Assembly (NCBI GenBank): GCA_902780525.1
Contig: CACZFL010000010.1
Location: 1-64,000, forward strand
Origin: an uncultured bacterium
GTDB lineage: Bacteria > Cyanobacteriota > Vampirovibrionia > Gastranaerophilales > Gastranaerophilaceae
Reading direction: 5' to 3'
Length of the DNA: 64,000 bases
Shown one piece after another: positions 36,901 through 45,063 of this stretch. The notes under the pieces were generated by a model, which was not told where the DNA came from, did no database searches, and worked only from the letters and a program-made list of their open reading frames with translations. How positions within the stretch are numbered: position 1 is the stretch's first letter; every line of letters begins with the position of its first letter. The position numbers were made by a program, and so were the translations under genes.

Positions 36901-39900
36901 AAATCCGGGCTTAAGCTCCTCGTCTATTATTGCATTTAATTTTTCTTCATACAAAGACGTTTTTGCATCAAATTTTTCATCTGAGTTTATTAATGCAGTC
37001 TGAATATCAGATACTTTAGTATTTAACTCATTATCAAATTCACGTACAGTTGAAATTACTTTTTGCACACCAGATGAAATATCATCAAATGCAGAATTAA
37101 CTTCCTGCGCCTGAATATCGAGATTTGAATCAACAAACTTCGCCACGTCATCTAGCTGCGCTCTGATTGTATCAACCAATACGTTATTCTGACGTTCCAC
37201 TCTTTCAATGAATTCTCCGAGTTTAACTTTTAAATCACTGTAGTCAGCAGATGTAGCATCTACGTTTTCACGTATCATTTCTTTGAGATGATTACCGATA
37301 TCCTCTAACTGAATAACGGCATTCTTTCCTTGTTTATCAAGTGTATCTGCCAAAACATTATTAAGCTCTAAAGCACGCTCTTTGATAAATTCTGCCTGCT
37401 CGTTATTCTTATCCTGAAGCCCTTCAAAGAGATCGGAAATTTGTACTTTATACTGTTCCAGCTCTTCTGATAACGCCTGGCTCATTTGAGCTGATGCACC
37501 GTTTAATTCTTTTTTAATACGATCACCCAATGTATCTGTAGCCTGATTCATAACATCTACAAGCATGAGATTCAGAGATTCAAAACTGCCTTCTATTATT
37601 GATATCTGACGTGCCAAATCTTCATCAACCATTTTATCAACGTCGGTAAGTTTTCTCTTTAGCATATCAAAATCTTTGCGTAACTCATCAGAATTTTCCT
37701 TCATTCTTGCCGCAGACTTTTCATCAAAGCTATCGAGTGAAGCATTGAGAGAAGAAAAATTTTCGAGCATTTTTGTAAGAGTACTTGTTAAAGAGTTTGT
37801 TGTTTCTTTTGATAAAACATTTACGGAATTTTCAAGTTTGGTAAATCCGCCTACAACATCCAAAACTTTGTTATCTATTTCGGATAAGACATCTGCAGTA
37901 TTTGTTTTTATTGAATCTACAGAGTTATAAACTTCAGTAGTAAAATCATTTTTGACAAAATCAATAACTTCTTTGTTGGCTCCTTCTATTTTTAAAGAAG
38001 TACCTGAAACCATCTCTGACAAGCCAAGAATATTTAGTTTTAATGCCTCTATAATACCTGCAATTTCTGCTTTTAGTTCATTTTTTAAATCAACAGTCTG
38101 TTGGAAAGCTTTAGCTTGTATGGTTTCAGCATTAAACTTTAACTCGCTCATATTATCGGCATTTTCACAAGTAAAATCTCTTTTAAACTCAGTGACTTTA
38201 TCTATAAGTGACTGTTTTAAAGCCTCCATTTTAGAGTCAAACGCCTCTTTAAGCATATCTGCGGATGACATTATCTCAGCAACACGACCCGTTACACCGT
38301 CATTATTACTTTTGATAGTTTCACTTAATATACCGACATCACCTTTGATTGCATCAAGTTTATCATATGCGGCTTTCATATCCTGCTGCATTGATTTTTT
38401 GACATCTGTAACAGATGAGGTGATTTTTTGCAGTCTTCCTTCGGACTCTGCTCCCATAAGTTTTAAATCTTCGTCAATATGTTCTTTAATGGCGTCAACT
38501 ACATCACGAACGCTGTCTATATAATTCAGATTACTGTCCTGAATATATCTTACGGTTTGTTCAAGTTTTTCATCAAACGCCTGAGTACTTGTTTCTTTTG
38601 ATGTACTTACATAAGATAAGATATCTACAATTGATGCGGATATATTTGAAAGAACTTCATCAAACGATTTAACTGCTTCTGCCTGAGCAAACTTAATCTG
38701 ATCTTCTACGCTGTCTATTTTGCTGACAAGAAGTTCGTATTTGCCAAACAAATCTTTAGTAAGAGTCTCTGATAAATCTGATTCAGAACCTTCAATTGCT
38801 GTAGATAAATCTTCTTTTACGGCATACAACTCAGCCTTTACATCCTTTACTGCATCAACGAAGTCCAGCGCAAGAAGTTTATTTACAGCCTCTGTAAGTT
38901 CTTTGTACTCTTTTTTGGTATTACCAAACTCAATAGCATTTGAGTCCAGTTTGTAATCAATACCGTCTGTAATATCTTTGATATTTGATATTTGCTCAAA
39001 AATATTAGCAGAAGAACCTGATACATAATCTTCCTGCTTTTCAAGAGATGTCTTCAGACTGTTTTCAAAAATAGCAAGCCTGTCAGTAATATTTGAGAAT
39101 ATTGCATTATTTGCAGAAACATTGTTTTCATCTAACTGAGCAACAACTTCTTTTAATCCGGATAAACCCTCGCTTACTTCTTCAAAACTTTTTTCGCACA
39201 ATCCTGAAATAGCAACGTGAGATTCTTTAATTCTTGTATTTAAAACCTCAGCATTAGAAGAAATTTCCTTAATGGTTCTGGTAACATCAGCTTCTAATAG
39301 CTGAGATAATTTATCGGTTTCTGTTGCAAATTTTTCTTTTACATCTTCACCGATTTTTTCCATTTCTTCGGATATACTGTTAAAACCTGATGTCATATCT
39401 AAAGATTTAAGGTCACCGCCCAATTTGTTTATCTTTTCAAGAGCAGAATCAAGAGAACCTCTAAGTTGTTCTGAACCTTTTGAAATTTCACCGAAAACTT
39501 CCTGCAAAGATTTTTTAAATTCTTCAAATTCGCTGTTATCGGAAATAACTTTTATTGAACCCTCTAGTTCTGAAAGTTTTTCCAGTACAGCTGACTTTAC
39601 TCCGTCATCTTTATCTTCAATCTCTGCTTTTAAACCGGCAATTATATTTACGGAAGCATCAATTTTTTCCGCCAGAGTATCCATTTTGTATGATTTTTGA
39701 ACAAGTGAGTCAACAAGGTTTGCAAGTTCCTGACTGTTAGCAGCAAGGTCAACTATACCTTTTTTAATACTTGTTGTATCCTCTTGTGTTGCAAGTCCTT
39801 CGAATGCCTGCTCAAAGTTTGTATTTTTTTTGTCGATAAGCTGTATTGCAGAAAGAATAGTATTTGAAGATGTTATAATATCATTTATTTGTTCAGTAAA

Positions 39901-40485
39901 ACCTTTGATAGCTTCCGATTGATCAACCTCGGATATTGTTTTCAGAACTGTTTTAAAGTTTTCATTAAGACTTATAACAATAGAGTCAAAACCGTTGTTA
40001 ACTTTTTCTATATCATTTCTGACTGTCGATATGCTCTTTATGATATCCTTTTTCTGACTGTCATCCGAGCGCATTGCATCAAGTCTTAGGGTAATATCAT
40101 TAAGTCTTTCTTTTTGGTCAACAACTTCTCTTGAGAATACAGACAAGTTGGTTGCAACAATATCAAAAAGTTCCTGGAGTTCTGTCTTTTTAACAGCATC
40201 TGTACTGTTTTTGAGAAGATTTGAAAACAAGGATTCAATTGCGCCGAATTTAGAGATTAAAACATCATGCCTTTCATCCAAATTTTTCTTTAACTCGGAT
40301 AAAAATGCTTTGATTAAATCAATATCCTCTTCTGTATTAATTTTATCCAGCTTAGAGTTAATGCCTTCAAGCAGTTTATCAACGTCTGAAGTATTCAAAA
40401 TACCCTGCGCCCTGATTGAGTTTAACAAAGTTTTTATCGTATCAAAATTATCTTTTATATCCGAAAAATCATTTGGTTCTGCCAT
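33973..40485 (-). CDS. 2,170-residue coiled-coil protein with internal repeats
   Basis: A very long, acidic protein of unknown function. It has no signal peptide, membrane helix, nucleotide-binding motif or globular domain that I can see. Almost the whole length has heptad-like hydrophobic spacing with abundant Lys, Glu, Asp, Ser and Asn and very few Cys, so it should form extended coiled coil. A region near residues 1180-1330 holds about five degenerate 32-33-residue repeats (core SKFASIEEKLHSIIEEELKPGF). A structural, spacer or cytoskeletal role is plausible but unproven. It is the first gene of a six-gene same-strand run ending in the AsmA-like gene. Confidence 0.8.
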   Translation of the reverse strand: MAEPNDFSDIKDNFDTIKTLLNSIRAQGILNTSDVDKLLEGINSKLDKINTEEDIDLIKAFLSELKKNLDERHDVLISKFGAIESLFSNLLKNSTDAVKKTELQELFDIVATNLSVFSREVVDQKERLNDITLRLDAMRSDDSQKKDIIKSISTVRNDIEKVNNGFDSIVISLNENFKTVLKTISEVDQSEAIKGFTEQINDIITSSNTILSAIQLIDKKNTNFEQAFEGLATQEDTTSIKKGIVDLAANSQELANLVDSLVQKSYKMDTLAEKIDASVNIIAGLKAEIEDKDDGVKSAVLEKLSELEGSIKVISDNSEFEEFKKSLQEVFGEISKGSEQLRGSLDSALEKINKLGGDLKSLDMTSGFNSISEEMEKIGEDVKEKFATETDKLSQLLEADVTRTIKEISSNAEVLNTRIKESHVAISGLCEKSFEEVSEGLSGLKEVVAQLDENNVSANNAIFSNITDRLAIFENSLKTSLEKQEDYVSGSSANIFEQISNIKDITDGIDYKLDSNAIEFGNTKKEYKELTEAVNKLLALDFVDAVKDVKAELYAVKEDLSTAIEGSESDLSETLTKDLFGKYELLVSKIDSVEDQIKFAQAEAVKSFDEVLSNISASIVDILSYVSTSKETSTQAFDEKLEQTVRYIQDSNLNYIDSVRDVVDAIKEHIDEDLKLMGAESEGRLQKITSSVTDVKKSMQQDMKAAYDKLDAIKGDVGILSETIKSNNDGVTGRVAEIMSSADMLKEAFDSKMEALKQSLIDKVTEFKRDFTCENADNMSELKFNAETIQAKAFQQTVDLKNELKAEIAGIIEALKLNILGLSEMVSGTSLKIEGANKEVIDFVKNDFTTEVYNSVDSIKTNTADVLSEIDNKVLDVVGGFTKLENSVNVLSKETTNSLTSTLTKMLENFSSLNASLDSFDEKSAARMKENSDELRKDFDMLKRKLTDVDKMVDEDLARQISIIEGSFESLNLMLVDVMNQATDTLGDRIKKELNGASAQMSQALSEELEQYKVQISDLFEGLQDKNNEQAEFIKERALELNNVLADTLDKQGKNAVIQLEDIGNHLKEMIRENVDATSADYSDLKVKLGEFIERVERQNNVLVDTIRAQLDDVAKFVDSNLDIQAQEVNSAFDDISSGVQKVISTVREFDNELNTKVSDIQTALINSDEKFDAKTSLYEEKLNAIIDEELKPGFVSINENNDSKFASIEEKLHSVIEELKLHSVIEELKPEFASVNENSNSKFASIEEKLHSIIEEELKPGFASVNENNDSKFVRIENGLHSIVENEIKPGFAAVSGKYDSSFAQLGEKLHSIIEEELKPGFDNINEKLRIFFDENMLTFVTQYTNSNSKLSEDISAGLSEFRNDLLSINERLDKDELTRLSIQQAQLKEMQAEFNKIADELKDNVKADILSSADLLNTSAAEGYDNIGKSLEEKTFELENQLENIKQNSNVCKEVIVKLVEEHSKLLKTEIEKETDILLGELTEDLNSLKDAQKDDLTRLSTSIEGSISGYIIDAVNDLKSYLDIKTDATVLDAKIDSLRSELVKTVDDTTENINKLLQASVFADSISDLRTTNEILINSMSEKLNSQLQEFIKANVSEKLDEKFGLLDKKFTDTIVDKYEEVKVLSTQYNKSFEQISTSVTELVVRFTDSKDEINNNLKTLVGGINKSVDELKLSFADLKAQIMNKSFDEAFHESVRNQIRGLENLVNDQLGFLEDINEVCGTSLPEIMEMNTLVKHNITKSLAEISDKLGVQDDSVNSITKQLGDLKSDIITQFIDIFNQISFITEQEEILDFIQEKHSELITILSHIVTTTGDIGDVKENVAIVDNKLDELKEDIDLINEKLTSIMSSDGEIDYVYSFQDLESDIANLRIAMNEMKADNKSKEFEELISSTNGIYQIVETIKSEMPKFEADEFKKEFSTLAEDIVSISTRTNKLILTSDESYKTLQDNLQDFKLVIDDLDERTRNFAHESGIDKLDYKLAAINTMIQNGAQTNQVFNQVFEYLAEWVDKAGEQLASISDKVETLDDIGQIRVMLEDLRAESQDNENSAELVNALEQVFDKQAKRISSLEAKLDKIIVASNVNSKKSKADSKPIEDALNKFLSVMEEKFVSQQDKISSLETKLEEVVSLVDNKDTAQLTKKVGGMDKQLAKLNKSIEKIASNVVEK
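36797..36850 (-). repeat. perfect 27-bp tandem duplication inside the coiled-coil gene
   Basis: Bases 36797-36823 and 36824-36850 are identical. The duplication repeats nine residues (LHSVIEELK) in frame within the 32-33-residue repeat region. Perfect identity implies a recent event and a likely site of length variation between strains. Confidence 0.9.
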
Positions 40486-40590
40486 ATCGCTCTTGTTTCC
40501 CCTATATATTCTTTTCTCCTGACCTTAATCTTTTCCTTGCTGTAAAGAAAAAACGGCAATACTCCTTTTAATTATATAATAATATAAACA

Positions 40591-40619
40591 TGGTGACAAA
40601 TACTATTTTTTTTCATAAT
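40591..40619 (+). promoter_or_regulatory. possible promoter directly before spmA
   Basis: The -10 candidate CATAAT (40614-40619) ends eight bases before the spmA ATG. A -35 candidate TGGTGA/GTGACA lies 15-17 bases upstream. No Shine-Dalgarno sequence precedes the ATG, consistent with a leaderless or very short leader transcript. Confidence 0.4.
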
Positions 40620-40627
40620 ATTAAGTT

Positions 40628-41212
40628 ATGAATTACGTATTTATAATACTGATTGCAGGTTCATTGATTATAGGTGTTTTAAACGGCACGCTGGGTGATG
40701 TTACAAACGCCATGCTTGAAGCATGCAATTTAGCAGTTAAAATAGCGTTTTCTCTAATAGGAATAATGGCTTTTTGGCTTGGTATGATGCGTATTGCGGA
40801 AAAATCAGGTCTTGTTAAGTTTTTGGCAAAAATTCTTGAACCTTTTGCAAAATTGTTATTTAAGGACAAAGGAAATAATGAGCATGTAACCGGTGATATT
40901 GCGATGAGTATTGCAGCAAATGCACTCGGTCTGACAAATGCTGCAACTCCTATCGGTCTTAAAGTTATGAAGGAGCTGCAGGAGGATAATCCTGACAAAA
41001 ATTCCGCAACGGACTCTATGTGCATGTTTTTAGGAATGAATACTGCAGGATTTCAGATTATACCCGCAACTGTTATTGCGGTACTCGTGGGCGCAGGTGC
41101 AAAAAATCCGACAGAGATTATTCTTCCGACACTCATTGTTACAACTCTTGCTTTTTTAACTGCAATTTTTACGGCACTTATTCTTAAAAAATTCTGGAGG
41201 AAGCATGGATAA
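40628..41212 (+). CDS. spmA: SpmA-like nucleoside-recognition (Gate) membrane protein
   Basis: A 194-residue integral membrane protein of the SpmA type. It has an N-terminal membrane segment, the MAFWLGMMRIAEKSGLVKFL block near residues 47-66, and the Gate-domain core NALGLTNAATPIGLKVMKEL near residues 98-117. In Bacillus, SpmA and SpmB affect spore-core dehydration, but homologues occur in many non-sporulating bacteria where the role is unknown. It overlaps spmB by eight bases. There are no sporulation genes nearby. Confidence 0.88.
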   Translation: MNYVFIILIAGSLIIGVLNGTLGDVTNAMLEACNLAVKIAFSLIGIMAFWLGMMRIAEKSGLVKFLAKILEPFAKLLFKDKGNNEHVTGDIAMSIAANALGLTNAATPIGLKVMKELQEDNPDKNSATDSMCMFLGMNTAGFQIIPATVIAVLVGAGAKNPTEIILPTLIVTTLAFLTAIFTALILKKFWRKHG

Positions 41213-41738
41213 GATTTCACTTTACATACTTCCTTTAATGATAATCGGAATACTCCTGGCCGGTATTGTTAAAAAAGTACCCGTTTACGAAGAGTTTGTT
41301 GAAGGCGCAAAAGACGGTTTTAAAGTTTCGGTAACAATTATTCCGTATCTGGTAGCAATAATCGTAGGTATCGCAATGTTTAAAGCATCAGGTGCAATAG
41401 ATATAATAACTGCTGCCTGCGGCGGACTATTACAAAAGCTCTCTGTCCCGACAGACATAATTCCTATTATGATAACCCGCTCACTTTCAGGCTCGGCAAC
41501 GCTGGGATTATTCTCAGATATAGTTACAACTCACGGAACTGACTGTTATTTAACAAAACTTGCAGCAATAATGGTCGGAAGCTCGGAAACAACTTTTTAC
41601 GTACTTGCAGTATATTTTGGCTCAGTCGGAATAAAAAAATACAGATACGCATTATTAACAGGAATTATAGCTGATATTACCGGGATAATACTGGCAGTTT
41701 TGGTAGCTCGTGCATTTTTTCTTGCCAGCATCGTGTAG
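41205..41738 (+). CDS. spmB: SpmB-like nucleoside-recognition (Gate) membrane protein
   Basis: A 177-residue membrane protein, partner of SpmA. It contains the PVYEEFVEGAKDGFKVSVTIIPYLVAI block (residues 26-52) and the Gate signature ITRSLSGSATLG with HGTDCYLTKLAAIMVGSSETTFYVLAVYF. GGAGG lies before the ATG inside spmA. Its last 62 bases overlap the 3' end of the zinc-ribbon gene on the opposite strand, so there is no room for a private terminator. Confidence 0.9.
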   Translation: MDKISLYILPLMIIGILLAGIVKKVPVYEEFVEGAKDGFKVSVTIIPYLVAIIVGIAMFKASGAIDIITAACGGLLQKLSVPTDIIPIMITRSLSGSATLGLFSDIVTTHGTDCYLTKLAAIMVGSSETTFYVLAVYFGSVGIKKYRYALLTGIIADITGIILAVLVARAFFLASIV

Positions 41739-42078
41739 TACAACCGACAACCTCATCCTCTGCTTCGGTTTTTAAAAGTGCAGCAAAATTAATATCAATA
41801 AAGTTAATTTTTTCAACTTTCTCTACACAAAATTCTTCACCGCCGCAATTTGAACAGTAGTGATCCTGGGGTACAATTTGTCCGTTTTTTACCATAGCTT
41901 TCATCTTCACTCCACAGCACGAACATCTCGTTATATACCATTCATTTTTAATAAGCTTTCCGCAGTCAGGACAATAAGCCTGTTCAACATCGGGACGCAC
42001 TTTATCGTGTGTGCATTTTACCGAAAAAGTAGGTAGAAATATTCTTGATAATTGTAATAAAACATCAGTTAAACTCAT
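41677..42078 (-). CDS. small zinc-ribbon protein
   Basis: A 133-residue Cys-rich protein with several CxxC-type knuckles: YCPDCGKLI near residue 35, RCSCCGVKM near 51 and YCSNCGGEEF near 73. It therefore likely binds one or two zinc ions as rubredoxin-like ribbons. No enzymatic motif is visible. The C-terminal 50 residues lie partly in the overlap with spmB and have two further cysteines. GAGG lies five bases before the ATG. Zinc ribbons of this type often mediate RNA, DNA or protein contacts, but no specific role can be given. Confidence 0.75.
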   Translation of the reverse strand: MSLTDVLLQLSRIFLPTFSVKCTHDKVRPDVEQAYCPDCGKLIKNEWYITRCSCCGVKMKAMVKNGQIVPQDHYCSNCGGEEFCVEKVEKINFIDINFAALLKTEAEDEVVGCTTRCWQEKMHELPKLPVLSR

Positions 42079-42291
42079 ATAAACCTCACTAATTGTTTAT
42101 TAATAAACTTTTTTGGAATGTCAAAATATATGCTTAACATATTGTTACATTTAGTCAATTCCGAAAAAGAGAATCACTTTATATATATACAAGGGATATT
42201 TAATTTTTCACGGGATAAATCAAATACATAATCATTGATTGCTAATCAACATATACATACACATACTACACTTCACACATTAAAAGTTTTT

Positions 42292-42316
42292 AGAGTCGAT
42301 AAGACTCTTTTTTTTT
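42292..42316 (+). terminator. intrinsic terminator without an assigned gene
   Basis: AGAGTC (42292-42297) pairs with GACTCT (42303-42308) around GATAA, followed by an unbroken run of nine T. The plus strand has no gene between 41738 and here, so it either ends a small RNA starting near 42190 or serves the spmA-spmB transcript about 550 bases downstream. Confidence 0.6.
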
Positions 42317-42338
42317 GCGCGAGTGAGCGGAGGGCGAA
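42317..42338 (+). repeat. dispersed intergenic repeat, copy B
   Basis: Matches bases 80-101 at 19 of 22 positions, same orientation, and directly follows the T-run of a terminator. It is GC-rich against an AT-rich background. Two copies are too few to define the unit. Confidence 0.4.
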
Positions 42339-42446
42339 ACATTTGTTTGGCTTGTGTTGGCAAGGCAAACAAATATGTGCAGACCCGTTTTTTGTACAGG
42401 TAACCAAACGGGCTATAATAAACTAGATATATTTACCCACACACAT

Positions 42447-42476
42447 AAAAAAAAGCTTTTGAAAAAATCAAAAGCT
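42447..42476 (-). terminator. intrinsic terminator of the 81-residue gene
   Basis: A 9-bp perfect stem (42454-42462 with 42468-42476) around AAAAA, followed on the minus strand by eight T. It lies 50 bases downstream of the small gene. Confidence 0.8.
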
Positions 42477-42525
42477 AAACTTTTAGTAAGATGTAAGATT
42501 ATAAGAGAGTATGTATAATTTAATA

Positions 42526-42771
42526 TTATGCTGCATTATCTGATACTGAGTATTTTGCGGATTTTGCCACAACACCGTAGCAAACCATTGTTAAACGTTG
42601 ATTTAATAAAAGCATGTTGCGGTAATTATTAGCTGACGTATTCATTGCATTAAGCATATCATTTGCCGATACTTTTGATGTCATTGCATCTGCATCGTGG
42701 TTATCGACTTTTTCCTGTGAATATTTTTCAACTAAAAGTTTGTCAATATAATCCCTTGCTCCGACTGCCAT
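42526..42771 (-). CDS. hypothetical protein, 81 residues
   Basis: A small protein that I do not recognise. The first 55 residues are polar with helical character, rich in Asn, Asp and Ala. The C-terminal part (NMLLLNQRLTMVCYGVVAKSAKYSV) is moderately hydrophobic but too charged for a clear membrane helix. CGGAG lies six bases before the ATG, and a strong terminator follows. It lies 207 bases beyond flhA on the same strand, so it may be a separate unit or the tail of the flagellar operon. Confidence 0.7.
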   Translation of the reverse strand: MAVGARDYIDKLLVEKYSQEKVDNHDADAMTSKVSANDMLNAMNTSANNYRNMLLLNQRLTMVCYGVVAKSAKYSVSDNAA

Positions 42772-42978
42772 TTTATACTCCGTTTTTATACTCTGTCACA
42801 ACAAAGATTTTATATCTTTAATATCTTTGTTATATATATAAAGTATTTACAAAATCAAAAATTGCCTTTTGGGATACTAAATATTAAAAAATATTAAGAA
42901 GCTGAGTGTGAGAAAATCTTTTCGAAAAATGACAATTTTCCGAACAGATTTTAATTTTTTCGGCAAACGCAATTATTT

Positions 42979-45063
42979 TTAAACACTTTCTCCTATTGTA
43001 TCAACAGCTTCGACTTTGATATCAGTTATAAGCTCTGAGTAAGAAATTACAACAATTGTCGGAATATGTCTTTCAAGAAGCTGATACAAGGGTAAACGTA
43101 TTCTAGGAGAGCAGAGTATTACAGGCTGCTGACCAATTTGCTGATGGGCGCGCATTAAAGTCATTGCTGTTGATTCTATCAAATCCTGAACCTGCATCGG
43201 GTTAAGCAAAAACATCGTTCCGAGCTCTGTTCTTTGACAGCTGTCATCAAGTGTTTTTTCCCATTCCGGTGAAAGTGTAAGAGCATACAAAATATGGTCC
43301 CTGTCAACATTACTCAAACAGATTTGTCTTCCAAGAGCCGCTCTCAGACGTTCTGAAAGGATATCAGGCTCTTTTGAAAATCTTGCGTAATCGCACAGAC
43401 GTTCAAATACAAATATAATATCTTTTATAGAAACTTTTTCTCTTATGAGGTTTACGAAAATCTTTCTCAAATCAGAAGTAGAAATAATAGCCGGAACAAG
43501 GTCATTAACAAGCGTCGGGTCTTGAGAACGAACAAGTTCCATAAGTTTAAGGACGTCAGTTTTTGTCATAACTTCGTCAACGTGTTTTCTTACGCATTCC
43601 TGAAGATGAGTAACAAGAACATCCGTAGCATCAACAGCAGTAACGTTTTTGGTTTCTTTTGCATCCTGCTGAGAAATCCAGTATGCCTGAGTTTGATAAG
43701 TCGGGTCAACGCCAACAATTGCATCTTCCGGAATTGTTTTCTTAACGGAATCCCACTGGTCGGCAATAACCATATATTTGCCGGGATATACATAACCTGA
43801 TGCAACTACATTGTTTCTGATTGCGATTACATACTCATTAGCTTCCAAGGCTGAAGAGTCCATAATACGTATATTAGGTAAGATATAACCGAGTTCGTCC
43901 GTTACTCTTTGACGCAGGGCAGCTATTTTTGCAAGTAACTGACCTTCCTGATCAGGGTCAGCAATTACCAACAGACCGGCACCGACCTGTAAACTCAATA
44001 CGTCAACACCAAGCCTTTCGTACATCTTATTCGGGTTAACCAAATCCTGCATATTTTGTCTTACACTTTCCAATTGTCCTAATTGAGATTGAACATCGGC
44101 GTTAACCAATACTGAGAATCCTGCAAGAGCAAGAATTATAGTAAATATCAGAAATGGTAAGAACGGTAAACCTGTTATAGGACAAGTTACCGTAATTAAG
44201 CCTAAGAAAAGCGCTGCAAAGAACAAAGAGTACGGCTTTGCCATAATCTGAGTAGTTAAATCACCACCTAATGACATATTACCGGCAGAAGCACGTGTCA
44301 TGACAATACCGGCTGCAATTGACATCAATAATGACGGAAGCTGTGATGCTAAACCGTCACCAATTGTTAATACTGTATATTTGCTGACTGCATCTGCTAT
44401 CGGCATCTGATTCATAAGACAACCGATACACAAACCGCCGATAATGTTTATTAATACAATAATAATACCTGCGATAGTATCACCTTTAACAAACTTCATA
44501 GAACCGTCCATTGAACCGAACAAACTTGATTCTCTTTGCAAATCTTCACGCTTTTTAACAGCTTCTTCCGGAGATATCAGACCTGCGTTAAAGTCGGCAT
44601 CAATAGTCATTTGTTTACCGGGCATTGCATCTAAGGCAAAACGAGCAGCAACTTCTGCGATACGTTCGGCACCCTTTGTAATTACCATAAATTGGACAAC
44701 CGTAATAATTAAGAAAATTACGCCACCTACTACCATATTTCCACCTGTTACGAAGGTTCCAAATGCATGAATAACTTCACCTGCATCACCTTTTGCAAGA
44801 ATAAGACGGGTTGATGCAATAGAAAGGCACAGCCTGAACATCGTTCCGATAAGGATAATTGACGGAAATGCAGCAAGTTCAAGAGGTTTCTGGACATACA
44901 ATGATATCATCAAGAGAACAATACCGAGGGTTATATTAAGTGAAATAGAAAAATTAATAACCCAGTTTGGCATCTCTATAATAAGGATTAATATTAAGAC
45001 CATTACAAAGAGTGCCAATAATATTTCTGATATAGGTTTGCTCTGTGATTGTTCGCCTGCCAT
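42979..45063 (-). CDS. flhA: flagellar export gate protein FlhA
   Basis: The inner-membrane export-gate nonamer of the flagellar type III secretion system. The 694 residues match the family. There are eight predicted membrane helices in residues 15-330, with the FHIPEP signature region RLCLSIASTRLIL near residue 80 and the ALDAMPGKQMTIDADFNAGLI loop near 145-165. A cytoplasmic domain follows, with VLVTHLQECVRKHVDEVMTK near 480 and the C-terminal LSPEWEKTLDD segment. It overlaps the fliH stop by TAATG. No FlhB, FliP, FliQ or FliR genes lie nearby. Confidence 0.95.
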   Translation of the reverse strand: MAGEQSQSKPISEILLALFVMVLILILIIEMPNWVINFSISLNITLGIVLLMISLYVQKPLELAAFPSIILIGTMFRLCLSIASTRLILAKGDAGEVIHAFGTFVTGGNMVVGGVIFLIITVVQFMVITKGAERIAEVAARFALDAMPGKQMTIDADFNAGLISPEEAVKKREDLQRESSLFGSMDGSMKFVKGDTIAGIIIVLINIIGGLCIGCLMNQMPIADAVSKYTVLTIGDGLASQLPSLLMSIAAGIVMTRASAGNMSLGGDLTTQIMAKPYSLFFAALFLGLITVTCPITGLPFLPFLIFTIILALAGFSVLVNADVQSQLGQLESVRQNMQDLVNPNKMYERLGVDVLSLQVGAGLLVIADPDQEGQLLAKIAALRQRVTDELGYILPNIRIMDSSALEANEYVIAIRNNVVASGYVYPGKYMVIADQWDSVKKTIPEDAIVGVDPTYQTQAYWISQQDAKETKNVTAVDATDVLVTHLQECVRKHVDEVMTKTDVLKLMELVRSQDPTLVNDLVPAIISTSDLRKIFVNLIREKVSIKDIIFVFERLCDYARFSKEPDILSERLRAALGRQICLSNVDRDHILYALTLSPEWEKTLDDSCQRTELGTMFLLNPMQVQDLIESTAMTLMRAHQQIGQQPVILCSPRIRLPLYQLLERHIPTIVVISYSELITDIKVEAVDTIGESV

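Larger units (their letters stand above)
42079..42525. other. 447-base non-coding region with several hairpins
   Basis: The region between the zinc-ribbon gene and the small protein at 42526 holds no convincing coding frame. The frame open from 42235 to 42426 runs through hairpins and the dispersed repeat. From left to right it contains a short palindrome (TTGATT-GCT-AATCAA, 42235-42249), a terminator-like hairpin with T9 (42292-42316), dispersed repeat copy B, a hairpin pairing 42341-42349 with 42366-42374, a CCCGTTT/AAACGGG pair near 42384-42413, and the terminator of the small gene. A small RNA ending at 42316 is possible. Confidence 0.45.

Noticed and set aside
36656-37003. Repetitive plus-strand frame with repeated SSSIIECNFSS units
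   Set aside because: It mirrors the tandem repeats of the minus-strand coiled-coil gene and is not an independent protein.
42235-42426. 63-residue plus-strand frame in the non-coding region
   Set aside because: It runs through a terminator, a dispersed repeat and hairpins, has no Shine-Dalgarno site and looks like repeat-derived sequence.
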